Source: QNBT01 sp964563335
GTDB lineage: Bacteria > Planctomycetota > Phycisphaerae > Sedimentisphaerales > Anaerohalosphaeraceae
NCBI GenBank assembly: GCA_964563335.1
Contig: CAZLWL010000015.1
Coordinates: 1 to 38,552, forward strand
Direction: 5' to 3'
Length of the DNA stretch: 38,552 nucleotides
The position numbers were made by a program, and so were the translations under genes. Position 1 is the stretch's first letter, and the number at the start of each line of letters is the position of its first letter. Shown in pieces: positions 32,300 to 38,552 of the stretch. The notes under the pieces are model-generated. The model made no database searches. It saw nothing but the letters and a program-made list of their open reading frames with translations, and had not been told where the DNA came from.

Positions 32300-33922
32300 A
32301 TGGCCAAAAATGTCAACATACATGTAAAGACGCCCGGCGCCAAGCAGGCTGAGCAGGACCTCAATAAGACCGGCAAGGCCGCCAAGGGTGTCGGCGACAA
32401 GACTGCTGAAGGCCAGCGTCGCGCCGGCGACTCTACCGAGAAAACCACGCAAAAACTGTCCGGCATGGGTCGCTTGTTAGCCAACCTAAAGTCGCAGGTC
32501 ATGGGTTATGTCGGCGCATTTTTAGGGTTGACTGCTGTCGTGAAGCTTGTCGGCGTCCTGCATGACAGACTCCAGCAAATACAACAACTGCAAAAGCAGA
32601 TATACGAGCAATCACTTAGTCTTCTTGAAGTTGGCCAGGGCCTTGAGCTTCAGACGGGAACGATGGGCCGGCAGCAATATTGGGCCAATCAAGCCCTCGC
32701 CCTGCAAAAGGCCGGCGGCCTTGTATCGCCCAATGTTGCACAGCAGATGATGATCTCGGCGGATATCGCCTTCGGAGATCAGGGTGGAATAAAAAACAGG
32801 GCCATCCGCCAGTTGCTTATGGGTATTGCGCCGACGCTCGGCGCTGCCGGGTTGGGCGGTGAGGAGGTGGGTAAGTTTTTTGAGTTTGCAGGAATAGCCG
32901 GCGTCGCCCCGACAGCCGAGGCCTACAAAGGATTCTTTGCTAAAGTTCTCGCCGGCTACACTACAAGCAAGGCTACTGATTTCGGCCAGTTTTTAACGGC
33001 CATGCAAAAAGGCGGTACGGCTTATATGACGCAGGGTGGCTCACTGAACGAAGCCATCAGCCGTCTTGTCGGGGTAAGAGCGGTCACGCCCACAGAACCG
33101 CTCGCCGCAACGATGCTGGAACAGATGTCACGTCTTGCCAGCGGGGCCTATGAAAAACCTCGCAAAGCAATGGAGGGGGCAATGGGTGTGGAGTGGGGGG
33201 GCTTGTCGATGGATGAGCGAATGCAGACGATGCTTGATTACATCGCAGGCATCCCCGAGGAGCAGCGAGCCCAGGTGCTCAGCCGTGCAGGCTTTCCCAT
33301 AGAGTTAATCACTCAACTGGGAAAAGCCGTGTCACCGGAAGCCGTAGCGGCACAGCGGGCTGCCGGCCAGGCAGTAGCAGTTGCCGGTCCGGAAAAGGTT
33401 CGTCAGTTCACCGAGGCCTATATGGGCTCAATCCTTGCAAGATCGCGTGCCGGCGTGGCAGGCAGGGCCGCTGAAACATTAAGGGCGGGGCCTTCGTTTG
33501 CAAGCTGGCAGGAGCGCCTGAAAAATGCGCAGGCGAGGTTTGACATTCTTCGCAGCACTGGCGATGACCGACTTATGATACCCGACTGGGCAGAGCCCCG
33601 AATTATGGCACTCGAAGGAATCCTGGCCGACCTCGATGCGTTTGCCTTGGGGGCTCCCGAAGGGCTGCGGCCCGATATAGTTCAATTGCGGGAGAATCTC
33701 TCGCGACAGATTACGCTCGCCAAGATCACACCCAGCACAATTGGTGCGGTCGGCGGTATGTATTCGGCCGGCTTTGCGTTTTCTCAAGTCCTGCAAACTA
33801 TGGAACAAGCTTACGGTCCCCCGATTAACATTAATCATGTTTACGATAACAGTATGAAGTTCACCCCTGTCGTTGGCGAGCCGCCCATCGGACCGCGAGT
33901 TGGAAATGATGATATTTATTAG
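32300..33922 (+). CDS. Tape measure protein
   Basis: 540 residues. The N-terminus MAKNVNIHVKTPGAKQAEQDLNKTGKAAKGVGDKTAEGQ is typical of tape measures. It is followed by a hydrophobic membrane-like stretch (about 66-90, VMGYVGAFLGLTAVVKLVGVL) and long helical segments rich in Ala, Gln and Gly. Tape measures set tail length at about 1.5 angstrom per residue, so 540 residues predicts a tail of roughly 80 nm. No lytic transglycosylase or peptidase domain was seen. A +1/-1 frameshift chaperone pair (as G/GT in lambda) is not evident upstream. Confidence 0.85.
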   Translation: MAKNVNIHVKTPGAKQAEQDLNKTGKAAKGVGDKTAEGQRRAGDSTEKTTQKLSGMGRLLANLKSQVMGYVGAFLGLTAVVKLVGVLHDRLQQIQQLQKQIYEQSLSLLEVGQGLELQTGTMGRQQYWANQALALQKAGGLVSPNVAQQMMISADIAFGDQGGIKNRAIRQLLMGIAPTLGAAGLGGEEVGKFFEFAGIAGVAPTAEAYKGFFAKVLAGYTTSKATDFGQFLTAMQKGGTAYMTQGGSLNEAISRLVGVRAVTPTEPLAATMLEQMSRLASGAYEKPRKAMEGAMGVEWGGLSMDERMQTMLDYIAGIPEEQRAQVLSRAGFPIELITQLGKAVSPEAVAAQRAAGQAVAVAGPEKVRQFTEAYMGSILARSRAGVAGRAAETLRAGPSFASWQERLKNAQARFDILRSTGDDRLMIPDWAEPRIMALEGILADLDAFALGAPEGLRPDIVQLRENLSRQITLAKITPSTIGAVGGMYSAGFAFSQVLQTMEQAYGPPININHVYDNSMKFTPVVGEPPIGPRVGNDDIY

Positions 33923-33931
33923 TGTATTGAA

Positions 33932-34327
33932 ATGGCAACGGCTTTAACTGCGATTTTGGGTAACGAGATAAAAGTCGGCCTCCGGCCCAGGGCGGCTGAC
34001 AGGCAGTACGTCGGCTTTCCCGGCGCACACGGCCTTGTCGCTATGCACATGGGCTCACGCGGATTCGGCCTCGTGGTTACCGGTAAACTTCGCGCCACGG
34101 GGGCAAGCTACTCCATCGCCCGCGCACTCCTTGTTGCGGCGATAGAAGCCATCGGGCAGTACCTCTGGCTGGGCGCCGCCGACTACAGCTTCGCCGGCAC
34201 CACTTATTACAACGTGGTCTTTGAAGATTTTAGGCTCATCCCCAACTCACGCGGCAAATACTTTTATTTCACTTCAACCGGTCAGGTCGTCTGCGAATTT
34301 ACATGTCGTTTGCGAGGCCTGATATGA
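33932..34327 (+). CDS. Small tail protein downstream of tape measure
   Basis: 131 residues, beta-structured (LGNEIKVGLRPRAADRQYVGF ... LVVTGKLRATGASYSIARALLVAAIEAIGQYLWLG ... YYNVVFEDFRLIPNSRGKYFYFTSTGQVVCEFTCRLRGL). In siphoviruses the gene after the tape measure encodes the distal tail protein, which links tube and hub; this is a candidate by location. The last codon overlaps the hub start (ATGA). Confidence 0.6.
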   Translation: MATALTAILGNEIKVGLRPRAADRQYVGFPGAHGLVAMHMGSRGFGLVVTGKLRATGASYSIARALLVAAIEAIGQYLWLGAADYSFAGTTYYNVVFEDFRLIPNSRGKYFYFTSTGQVVCEFTCRLRGLI

Positions 34328-36486
34328 CGATACAGGACTCACAGAATATATCGAGGATGGCGCAGAGGCTCGTGGTTGAAATGAAGTCGGCACAGGGCTC
34401 GCCGCCCACTTATGGCCCCGACTGGCAGCCCGTCTGGGCCGCCAAGATTGACCGGGTCGAAATCGCTCACGGCCCAATACCATCAACCGCCACAGTCTGG
34501 TTTCCGGCCTTACGCTGGAACGAGGCGGTTCTAAAATGGGCAGATGCCGTCCGTATCCGAACAGATGAATCCGACCCTGCCGAAAGGACGGTCCTTTTTT
34601 CTGGTTTCGTCACAAGTTATTTGTCTGATTTTTCCGGTGGCACCGAGAAAACCAAGGCCTTCGAGCGGTGCGCCGTCGTCTGCCGGGACCATCGCTGGCT
34701 CCTCTCGGTAACCACGCCCGTATTCGGCCAGGCGATACGCGGGCCGGATGACTACACTAATTTCGGAACGTCTTTGCAGGCCCCTATAGACCACGCATTT
34801 TCTATGCTTTCCGGCCGCCGTGCCATCTTTAACATTAATGGCAGGCCCAACCGCGACCCCGTTGAGCTTAAAGTGCTCGCCCCGGCCGGCGCTACCTTAT
34901 GCTACACGCCGATATTTCTCGCCCCCGGCGAGCCCTACGGCGCCGACCCCTGGACGGCCAGGGACATGGTCCGCTACATCCTGTCACCCGACCAGAACAA
35001 CGCCTATCAGTATCTGCCGATATCCGACCCCTCCTCGCTGACCGGCCTTTCTCACTCGGACTGGGACCGCGTCTTGAACCATATTGTTATCGATGGCTTG
35101 AATGCCCTCGATGCGCTCGATGTTATCTGTAAAAACCTCGGTTGGTCCTTCCGCGAGGATTATGACAGCGAGGGCAATCCCGATATCGTGTTCTACAAAC
35201 TCGGCGCTGCATCAGCCTACGCCCGCACCGGCGCCCATCCGACTATCCTTCACGAGCTGCACGCCCCTGCTGTCGCCGAATCCGTAGATGCCGCCGTAGC
35301 CGAGGGCCGCAAGATGCTCTGGTCGATGACCCTGGCCGAAGACATCGCTGCGGTCATTAACGACCCGTGGGGACTCGGCGCCCCTCAGCGATTCGAGATA
35401 ACCTGCGAGCTTGTGCCCGCCTGGCCCGACTCGGATCTTGTGCCCGATACTGCAAATAACAACGCCTATCTCTTTATTACCCAGGCCGACCTGCAGGCGG
35501 AAACGAATCCGAACCAGTACAGCTTTTATAAATATTATCATTTGCGAGGTTCGCTCTTTAGGCGGGACGTCGGGCGCAAGTGGACCCTGAACGAATCCGG
35601 CCTGTACAGCTCGGCTAAGTACGATCGCGGCATGCCGTTCGATTTCACTACCGTCATCCCCGCCCGGTATATCATGGACGATGTCGGTAAACGTCTTTAC
35701 GCCCCTGCCGCAAGGTGTCTTCTGCCTTGTTTGACGGCCGATAAAGATGATTTAAACCCTATCGGAATAACGGTTGAATTCAGTTTCGATGGCGGCTCCA
35801 CATGGCAGCAGATCCCCGGGGGGATAACCGCCCTGAAAGAGGAGGCCGGCATCTATATCACAGAGCCTAACCTTTCCGAGATGGTCGATCAGGCCGAGGG
35901 TGCTATCTCCGGCGGCGCCCTTGATGGTGTCCAGCTTAATTACTGGACCTCGCTTTGCGATGACAAGCTGAATGCCAGGTCATTTAAGGGTGGTTTTTGG
36001 AATACTCGCGTCCGTGTAACGGCGTCCGTTCAGATGGACGAGCGATTATATATGACGGCCGATCCATCAAGTGCTACCGGTTCGCCCTTCCATCACATGC
36101 AGGTCTATGATTTCTCTGCTAAATACCATCTCGACCAGCGCACCCCATCCAGCCAATTTGATGGTGGCGGCCTTCCTTCACGGGATGCTGATGATTCAGT
36201 GTGGTTCGCAAACCACCTCGATGCGATCCGAAAGGCTAACGAGGATATGAGCATAAGCGGTCAGTTTACGCTCGAGCGGCTGTGGCTCGGCGATGGTGCA
36301 GGCAGCCCCGACTTTGCGGTGGGTGATTGTATTGAGCGGATTACGGGCCGCGAGCACTCGCTCAAGACGCAGATGGCGGGCGAGGCCGTCTATCCTGAGA
36401 TAGTGAAAATAATTTACCTGCCCGACAAACAAAAGATGAAGCTTGTTACGCGAGACCTGCGTTTTGCTGAGGTGGCTATGTTATGA
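34324..36486 (+). CDS. Tail hub / tip protein
   Basis: 720 residues from ATG 34324 (overlapping the previous stop; a start at 34303 lies inside the neighbour). The N-terminal third shows the hub pattern: AKIDRVEIAHGPIPSTATVWFPAL ... WADAVRIRTDES ... TVLFSGFVTSY ... FERCAVVCRDHRWLL, as in phage D/gp27-like hub proteins that form the trimeric tail tip. The middle has ALDVICKNLGWSFREDYDSEGNPDIVFYKLG, also typical of hub proteins. The C-terminal third is beta-rich (SGQFTLERLWLGDGAG). It probably organises the tail tip and receives the fibres from the other arm. No peptidoglycan-hydrolase motif found. Confidence 0.8.
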   Translation: MTIQDSQNISRMAQRLVVEMKSAQGSPPTYGPDWQPVWAAKIDRVEIAHGPIPSTATVWFPALRWNEAVLKWADAVRIRTDESDPAERTVLFSGFVTSYLSDFSGGTEKTKAFERCAVVCRDHRWLLSVTTPVFGQAIRGPDDYTNFGTSLQAPIDHAFSMLSGRRAIFNINGRPNRDPVELKVLAPAGATLCYTPIFLAPGEPYGADPWTARDMVRYILSPDQNNAYQYLPISDPSSLTGLSHSDWDRVLNHIVIDGLNALDALDVICKNLGWSFREDYDSEGNPDIVFYKLGAASAYARTGAHPTILHELHAPAVAESVDAAVAEGRKMLWSMTLAEDIAAVINDPWGLGAPQRFEITCELVPAWPDSDLVPDTANNNAYLFITQADLQAETNPNQYSFYKYYHLRGSLFRRDVGRKWTLNESGLYSSAKYDRGMPFDFTTVIPARYIMDDVGKRLYAPAARCLLPCLTADKDDLNPIGITVEFSFDGGSTWQQIPGGITALKEEAGIYITEPNLSEMVDQAEGAISGGALDGVQLNYWTSLCDDKLNARSFKGGFWNTRVRVTASVQMDERLYMTADPSSATGSPFHHMQVYDFSAKYHLDQRTPSSQFDGGGLPSRDADDSVWFANHLDAIRKANEDMSISGQFTLERLWLGDGAGSPDFAVGDCIERITGREHSLKTQMAGEAVYPEIVKIIYLPDKQKMKLVTRDLRFAEVAML

Positions 36487-36956
36487 AGGCGATGATAACG
36501 GTTGCTTTTGTTGTCCCTGTCGGCTACGGGCCCGGTGACTACGCAATGCTACACACCAACGGCGGCTTCGGTGATATCGACTGGAACTTGCCCGCATCGA
36601 GCGCCCGCCACGAGCTTTTCCCGCAAGGCGCCGGCGTCTACGGTTTCGGCCACGCCCCATTCGGCCGGCACCGGTTCGGCTGCTGCCACAGTATGCGAAC
36701 GCCCGGCTTCGGCCACTTGCCATTCGGCCGTGCCCCCTTTGGCCACGGCACATCTGTCGTCCAGATAAACCACAAAGTCTCTGCCTGCGGCCACTATAAA
36801 TTCGGCCTTGCCTGTTATGATTACGCAGGCAACCTCCATGTGGGCACACCGGCCGAGGTAACCGTCAACGTCCACGTAGCACCTGCTACGCCGACCGGCC
36901 TGACGAAAAACAGCTACAACAAAGCGACCGATGTCCTCACCCTGGACGCCGCGTAA
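36483..36956 (+). CDS. FGH-repeat tail protein
   Basis: 157 residues, starting in an ATGA overlap with the hub. Residues about 52-88 hold a repeated GFGHxPFGRxxFG motif (VYGFGHAPFGRHRFG, then GFGHLPFGRAPFGHG) with Cys-Cys-His between the copies. The C-terminus (HYKFGLACYDYAGNLHVGTPAEVTVNVHVAPATP) resembles a fibronectin type III edge. Such Gly-Phe-His repeats could make a flexible or sticky segment, or bind metal. Location after the hub points to the tail tip. The biochemical role is unknown. Confidence 0.65.
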   Translation: MKAMITVAFVVPVGYGPGDYAMLHTNGGFGDIDWNLPASSARHELFPQGAGVYGFGHAPFGRHRFGCCHSMRTPGFGHLPFGRAPFGHGTSVVQINHKVSACGHYKFGLACYDYAGNLHVGTPAEVTVNVHVAPATPTGLTKNSYNKATDVLTLDAA

Positions 36957-37127
36957 ACAGTTCTTTGATAAGTTAATAGCCTTTTCCTGGTCCAAAGAAG
37001 CAGCCGACGCGGGCGGCAACCGTTAGATAAACCGCCTGCCCAGCAGAAGCCACTGTTGGACATTTTTTCACGTCGGCCTTTTCGACAAATACATACTACC
37101 CCAACCGTTAGAGATTGGAGCATCAGG

Positions 37128-37907
37128 ATGACGAGCTTTTTTCCATGGATGGGTGGCAAGGCTAACATGGCCTCCCGTCTGTGTCAATTGCTCCCCGAGC
37201 ACTCCTGTTATGTAGAGGCGTTCGCCGGGGCCGCCAACCTACTGTTTGTGAAGGACAAGTCGAAAGTTGAGGTTATAAACGACATCAACTCCGAACTTAT
37301 CAACCTCTTTCGTGTGGTTCGCTACCATCCGCGCGAGTTTATCCGGGAGCTGGCCCTCATCACGCACAGCCGTGTCGAGTTCACAGATTACAAGACCCAG
37401 CCCGGCCTGACCGATGTCCAGCGGGCCGCCCGATCGTGGTTTGTTATGAAGACCGCCTTCGGCGGCAAGGGTGGTACCATCTGCAGTAACTTCGGCTACG
37501 GTCCGACAGGTAAATCCCGCCTCCGCCGAACGGCCTTTAAGGCTATCCGACGCTGCCACAAAAGGCTCGATGGTGTGTATGTCGAGAACCTTGATTACGC
37601 CGATTGCATCAACCGCTACGATCGGCCGTTCACTGTGTTTTATTGCGACCCGCCTTATGTCGATACGGTTGGCTACAAGTCGCCATTCGGCGACGCCGAG
37701 CACGCACGGCTCGCTGAGGTGCTCGGTGGCATCAAGGGTAAGTTCCTGCTCAGCATCAACGACAGCCCTAAAGTCCGCAGGCTCTACAAGGGCCTGCCCA
37801 GGAAAAGGATAAACGTTAAGTACTCGATCGCCCGCGAGAAGACGTCGAAGGCCCGCGACCGAGTCGAGCTTGTAATCGCCAATTACCCACTGCCCAAACG
37901 GTGGTAA
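37128..37907 (+). CDS. dam: D12-class N6-adenine DNA methyltransferase
   Basis: 259 residues from ATG 37128 (GGAG 7 bases upstream). Motifs: FFPWMGGKANMA (5-15, SAM-binding start), VEAFAGAANLLF (29-40, motif I), EVINDINSELINLFRVVR (48-64), and the catalytic DPPY at 174-177 (FYCDPPYVDT). These define Dam/T4-Dam-like enzymes that methylate adenine N6. The Gly of motif I (FxGxG) is Ala here. Located beside the right phage end, as the DNA-modification gene mom is in Mu, so it may protect against host restriction or alter regulation. The target site is unknown. Confidence 0.88.
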   Translation: MTSFFPWMGGKANMASRLCQLLPEHSCYVEAFAGAANLLFVKDKSKVEVINDINSELINLFRVVRYHPREFIRELALITHSRVEFTDYKTQPGLTDVQRAARSWFVMKTAFGGKGGTICSNFGYGPTGKSRLRRTAFKAIRRCHKRLDGVYVENLDYADCINRYDRPFTVFYCDPPYVDTVGYKSPFGDAEHARLAEVLGGIKGKFLLSINDSPKVRRLYKGLPRKRINVKYSIAREKTSKARDRVELVIANYPLPKRW

Positions 37908-37914
37908 ACTTCGT

Positions 37915-37945
37915 CCACTTTCACGGCCGGGTCCCGTGATGGTGG
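37915..37945 (+). terminator. Interrupted stem-loop after the methyltransferase gene
   Basis: CCAC-TTT-CACGG, loop CCGGGTC, CCGTG-ATG-GTGG, 8 bases after the stop codon. It has little T-run (TTGATAAAAAT follows). Likely end of the rightward operon. A second hairpin GGGCGC ... GCGCCC stands at 38003-38023. Confidence 0.55.
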
Positions 37946-38055
37946 TTGATAAAAATATCCCGGATTAACAGCAATCGGACCTTTGAAAAACTACTCAAAA
38001 CCGGGCGCTTGTTTTGTGCGCCCATATAACCAGCCCCTAATCTCTTCTAAAAATC

Positions 38056-38097
38056 ATGTCCGTTTGCATGTCCGATGTCCGCGCTTTTGCCGGACAT
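38056..38097. repeat. ATGTCCG heptamer cluster in the right non-coding end
   Basis: ATGTCCG at 38056-38062, 38068-38074 and 38075-38081, and its inverse CGGACAT at 38091-38097 (a further inverse copy at 38330-38336). Closely packed direct and inverted copies suggest a protein-binding site near the phage end. No known factor can be named. Confidence 0.5.
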
Positions 38098-38179
38098 TTT
38101 CGCGTGTTTACTGAACCCTTAGTTTGCTGTTATAGGCCCTCTCGCTGCCTCTTAAACAACTCTTAGACTTTTCGCCGTT

Positions 38180-38446
38180 TGTGCCATATTCGTGATTCTG
38201 TGAGGCCGATTTTACTGTTTTGTGCCACTTTCGGTAACTACTTATATGGTGTCAGCGTCCCCCAATAAATCCCATTTAACGTCCCCAAAACCCACGCTTT
38301 CCCCGCCTCACCCGCCTTTTCCCGCCCGCCGGACATTTATGCCATATCAATTGCGTTGGTACAGCGCCGTTTTTGACACTTTTTTGAAAAAAGCGGGGAC
38401 TTTTTGACCGTTTTTTGCATTTTTTCGTACGCTATTTGTAGATACA
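38180..38446 (-). repeat. Right terminus with transposase-type binding repeats
   Basis: Read inward from 38446: TGTATCTACAAATAGCG, then GTACGAAAAAA, strikingly like the Mu left end (TGTAT ... GTACGAAAAAAA). Farther in, TGTGCCA occurs at 38221-38227 (preceded inward by a CGAAAG-type context) and TGTGCCAT at 38180-38187, with a degenerate copy TATGCCATAT at 38338. The block 38180-38202 is the inverted partner of 1401-1422 in the left end. Interpreted as MuA-type sites; function is inferred. Confidence 0.65.
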
Positions 38447-38552
38447 CTTTGTCGTCAAGAGCGCTGGGCTAACCCGAAAGGGGTAGAGGAATTTTAGAAT
38501 TTTCTTGACAAATCTACCAGTTTGTGCATGCCTGCGCAGACGACCCCGGCGC
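38447..38552. other. Right host flank
   Basis: About 106 bases outside the proposed end. It contains a TTGACA box (38505-38510) followed 17 bases on by an ATG near the window end, too little to call a gene. No match to the left flank was found that would serve as a target duplication. Confidence 0.4.

Larger units (their letters stand above)
1228..38446. mobile_element. Mu-like transposable prophage, mosaic, about 37.2 kb
   Basis: A continuous phage gene set lies between two non-coding ends: MuA-type DDE transposase, MuB-type ATPase, Gam, GemA, Mu gp26/27/28-like packaging genes, HK97-type capsid genes, tail genes and an adenine methyltransferase. The length is close to that of Mu (about 37 kb). 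The proposed termini are TG at 1228 and CA at 38446. Read inward, both show AAATAGCG at the same distance from the TG (the right end has TGTATCTACAAATAGCG), and both ends contain inverted TGGCACA repeats. The 5 bp outside the two ends (GTTTT and CTTTG) do not match as a target duplication, so the borders may be off by tens of bases, or the flanks have diverged. Genes needed for transposition, head and tail look intact. Confidence 0.85.

Noticed and set aside
38222..38407. 61-residue frame in the right end
   Set aside because: Pro-rich and lies in the repeat-bearing terminus; no ribosome site and no protein-like pattern.
1223..38451. Five-base target-site duplication
   Set aside because: Flanks GTTTT and CTTTG differ, and several alternative TG/CA borders tested by eye gave no matching pair.
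1..38552. tRNA, rRNA or CRISPR array
   Set aside because: No cloverleaf-like tRNA sequence, no rRNA segment and no regularly spaced direct repeat with spacers was noticed on either strand.

Overview
The window holds an essentially complete Mu-like transposable prophage, about 37.2 kb (approximately 1228..38446), inside a bacterial chromosome. The left flank carries the start of a leftward, unusual RNase HII-like gene (DEAGYGP ... TDSKK motifs, longer than a classical RNase HII). That variant and the general sequence style suggest a Planctomycetota/Phycisphaerae-type host; this is an inference, because no rRNA or other marker gene is present. The right flank is only about 100 bases.

The phage has two divergent arms that separate at about 18.3 kb. 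The left arm, about 1.6-17.5 kb, is read leftward and is very compact (mostly ATGA-type overlaps). From its upstream end it encodes small early proteins, one HTH regulator, a zinc-ribbon-like mini protein, a DDE MuA-like transposase, a MuB-like AAA+ ATPase, GemA, Gam, a MazG-like NTP pyrophosphohydrolase, a tiny C2H2 zinc-finger protein and further small early proteins. With no visible break it continues into tail-appendage genes: a pectate-lyase-fold fibre with a C-terminal S74 self-cleaving chaperone, a LamG-like lectin protein, a CBM5/12-like protein and a 1143-residue virion protein. A good intrinsic terminator closes this arm at 1437..1471.

The junction, 18.1-20.4 kb, is comparatively AT-rich. 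It holds a ribbon-helix-helix-type regulator gene and a divergent gene, with back-to-back promoters whose -35 boxes flank three TATCT motifs spaced exactly 10 bp apart. It also has two membrane-anchored unknown proteins in convergent orientation, and an isolated consensus sigma-70 promoter in front of a foldable untranslated stretch.

The right arm, 20.4-37.9 kb, is read rightward: a lipoprotein, Mu gp25/26/27-like small packaging proteins, the Mu gp28-like large terminase, a fused portal-MuF protein, an HK97-type (S78) prohead protease, an HK97-fold major capsid protein, head-tail connector and tail-completion proteins, a tail-tube candidate, a 540-residue tape measure, a tail hub, an FGH-repeat protein and a D12-class adenine methyltransferase next to the right end. 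No tail sheath, Mu-type baseplate gene or recognisable endolysin was found. The virion is therefore probably a siphovirus, and its lysis mechanism is unassigned.

The phage is a mosaic. Transposition, Gam/GemA and the gp25-28 packaging genes are Mu-like, protease and capsid are HK97-like, and, unlike Mu, the transposase lies 12-15 kb from the nearer end and is read toward it, with the tail fibres downstream. Both ends carry inverted copies of a TGGCACA-containing repeat, and the extreme right end resembles the Mu left end (TGTAT ... GTACGAAAAAA).
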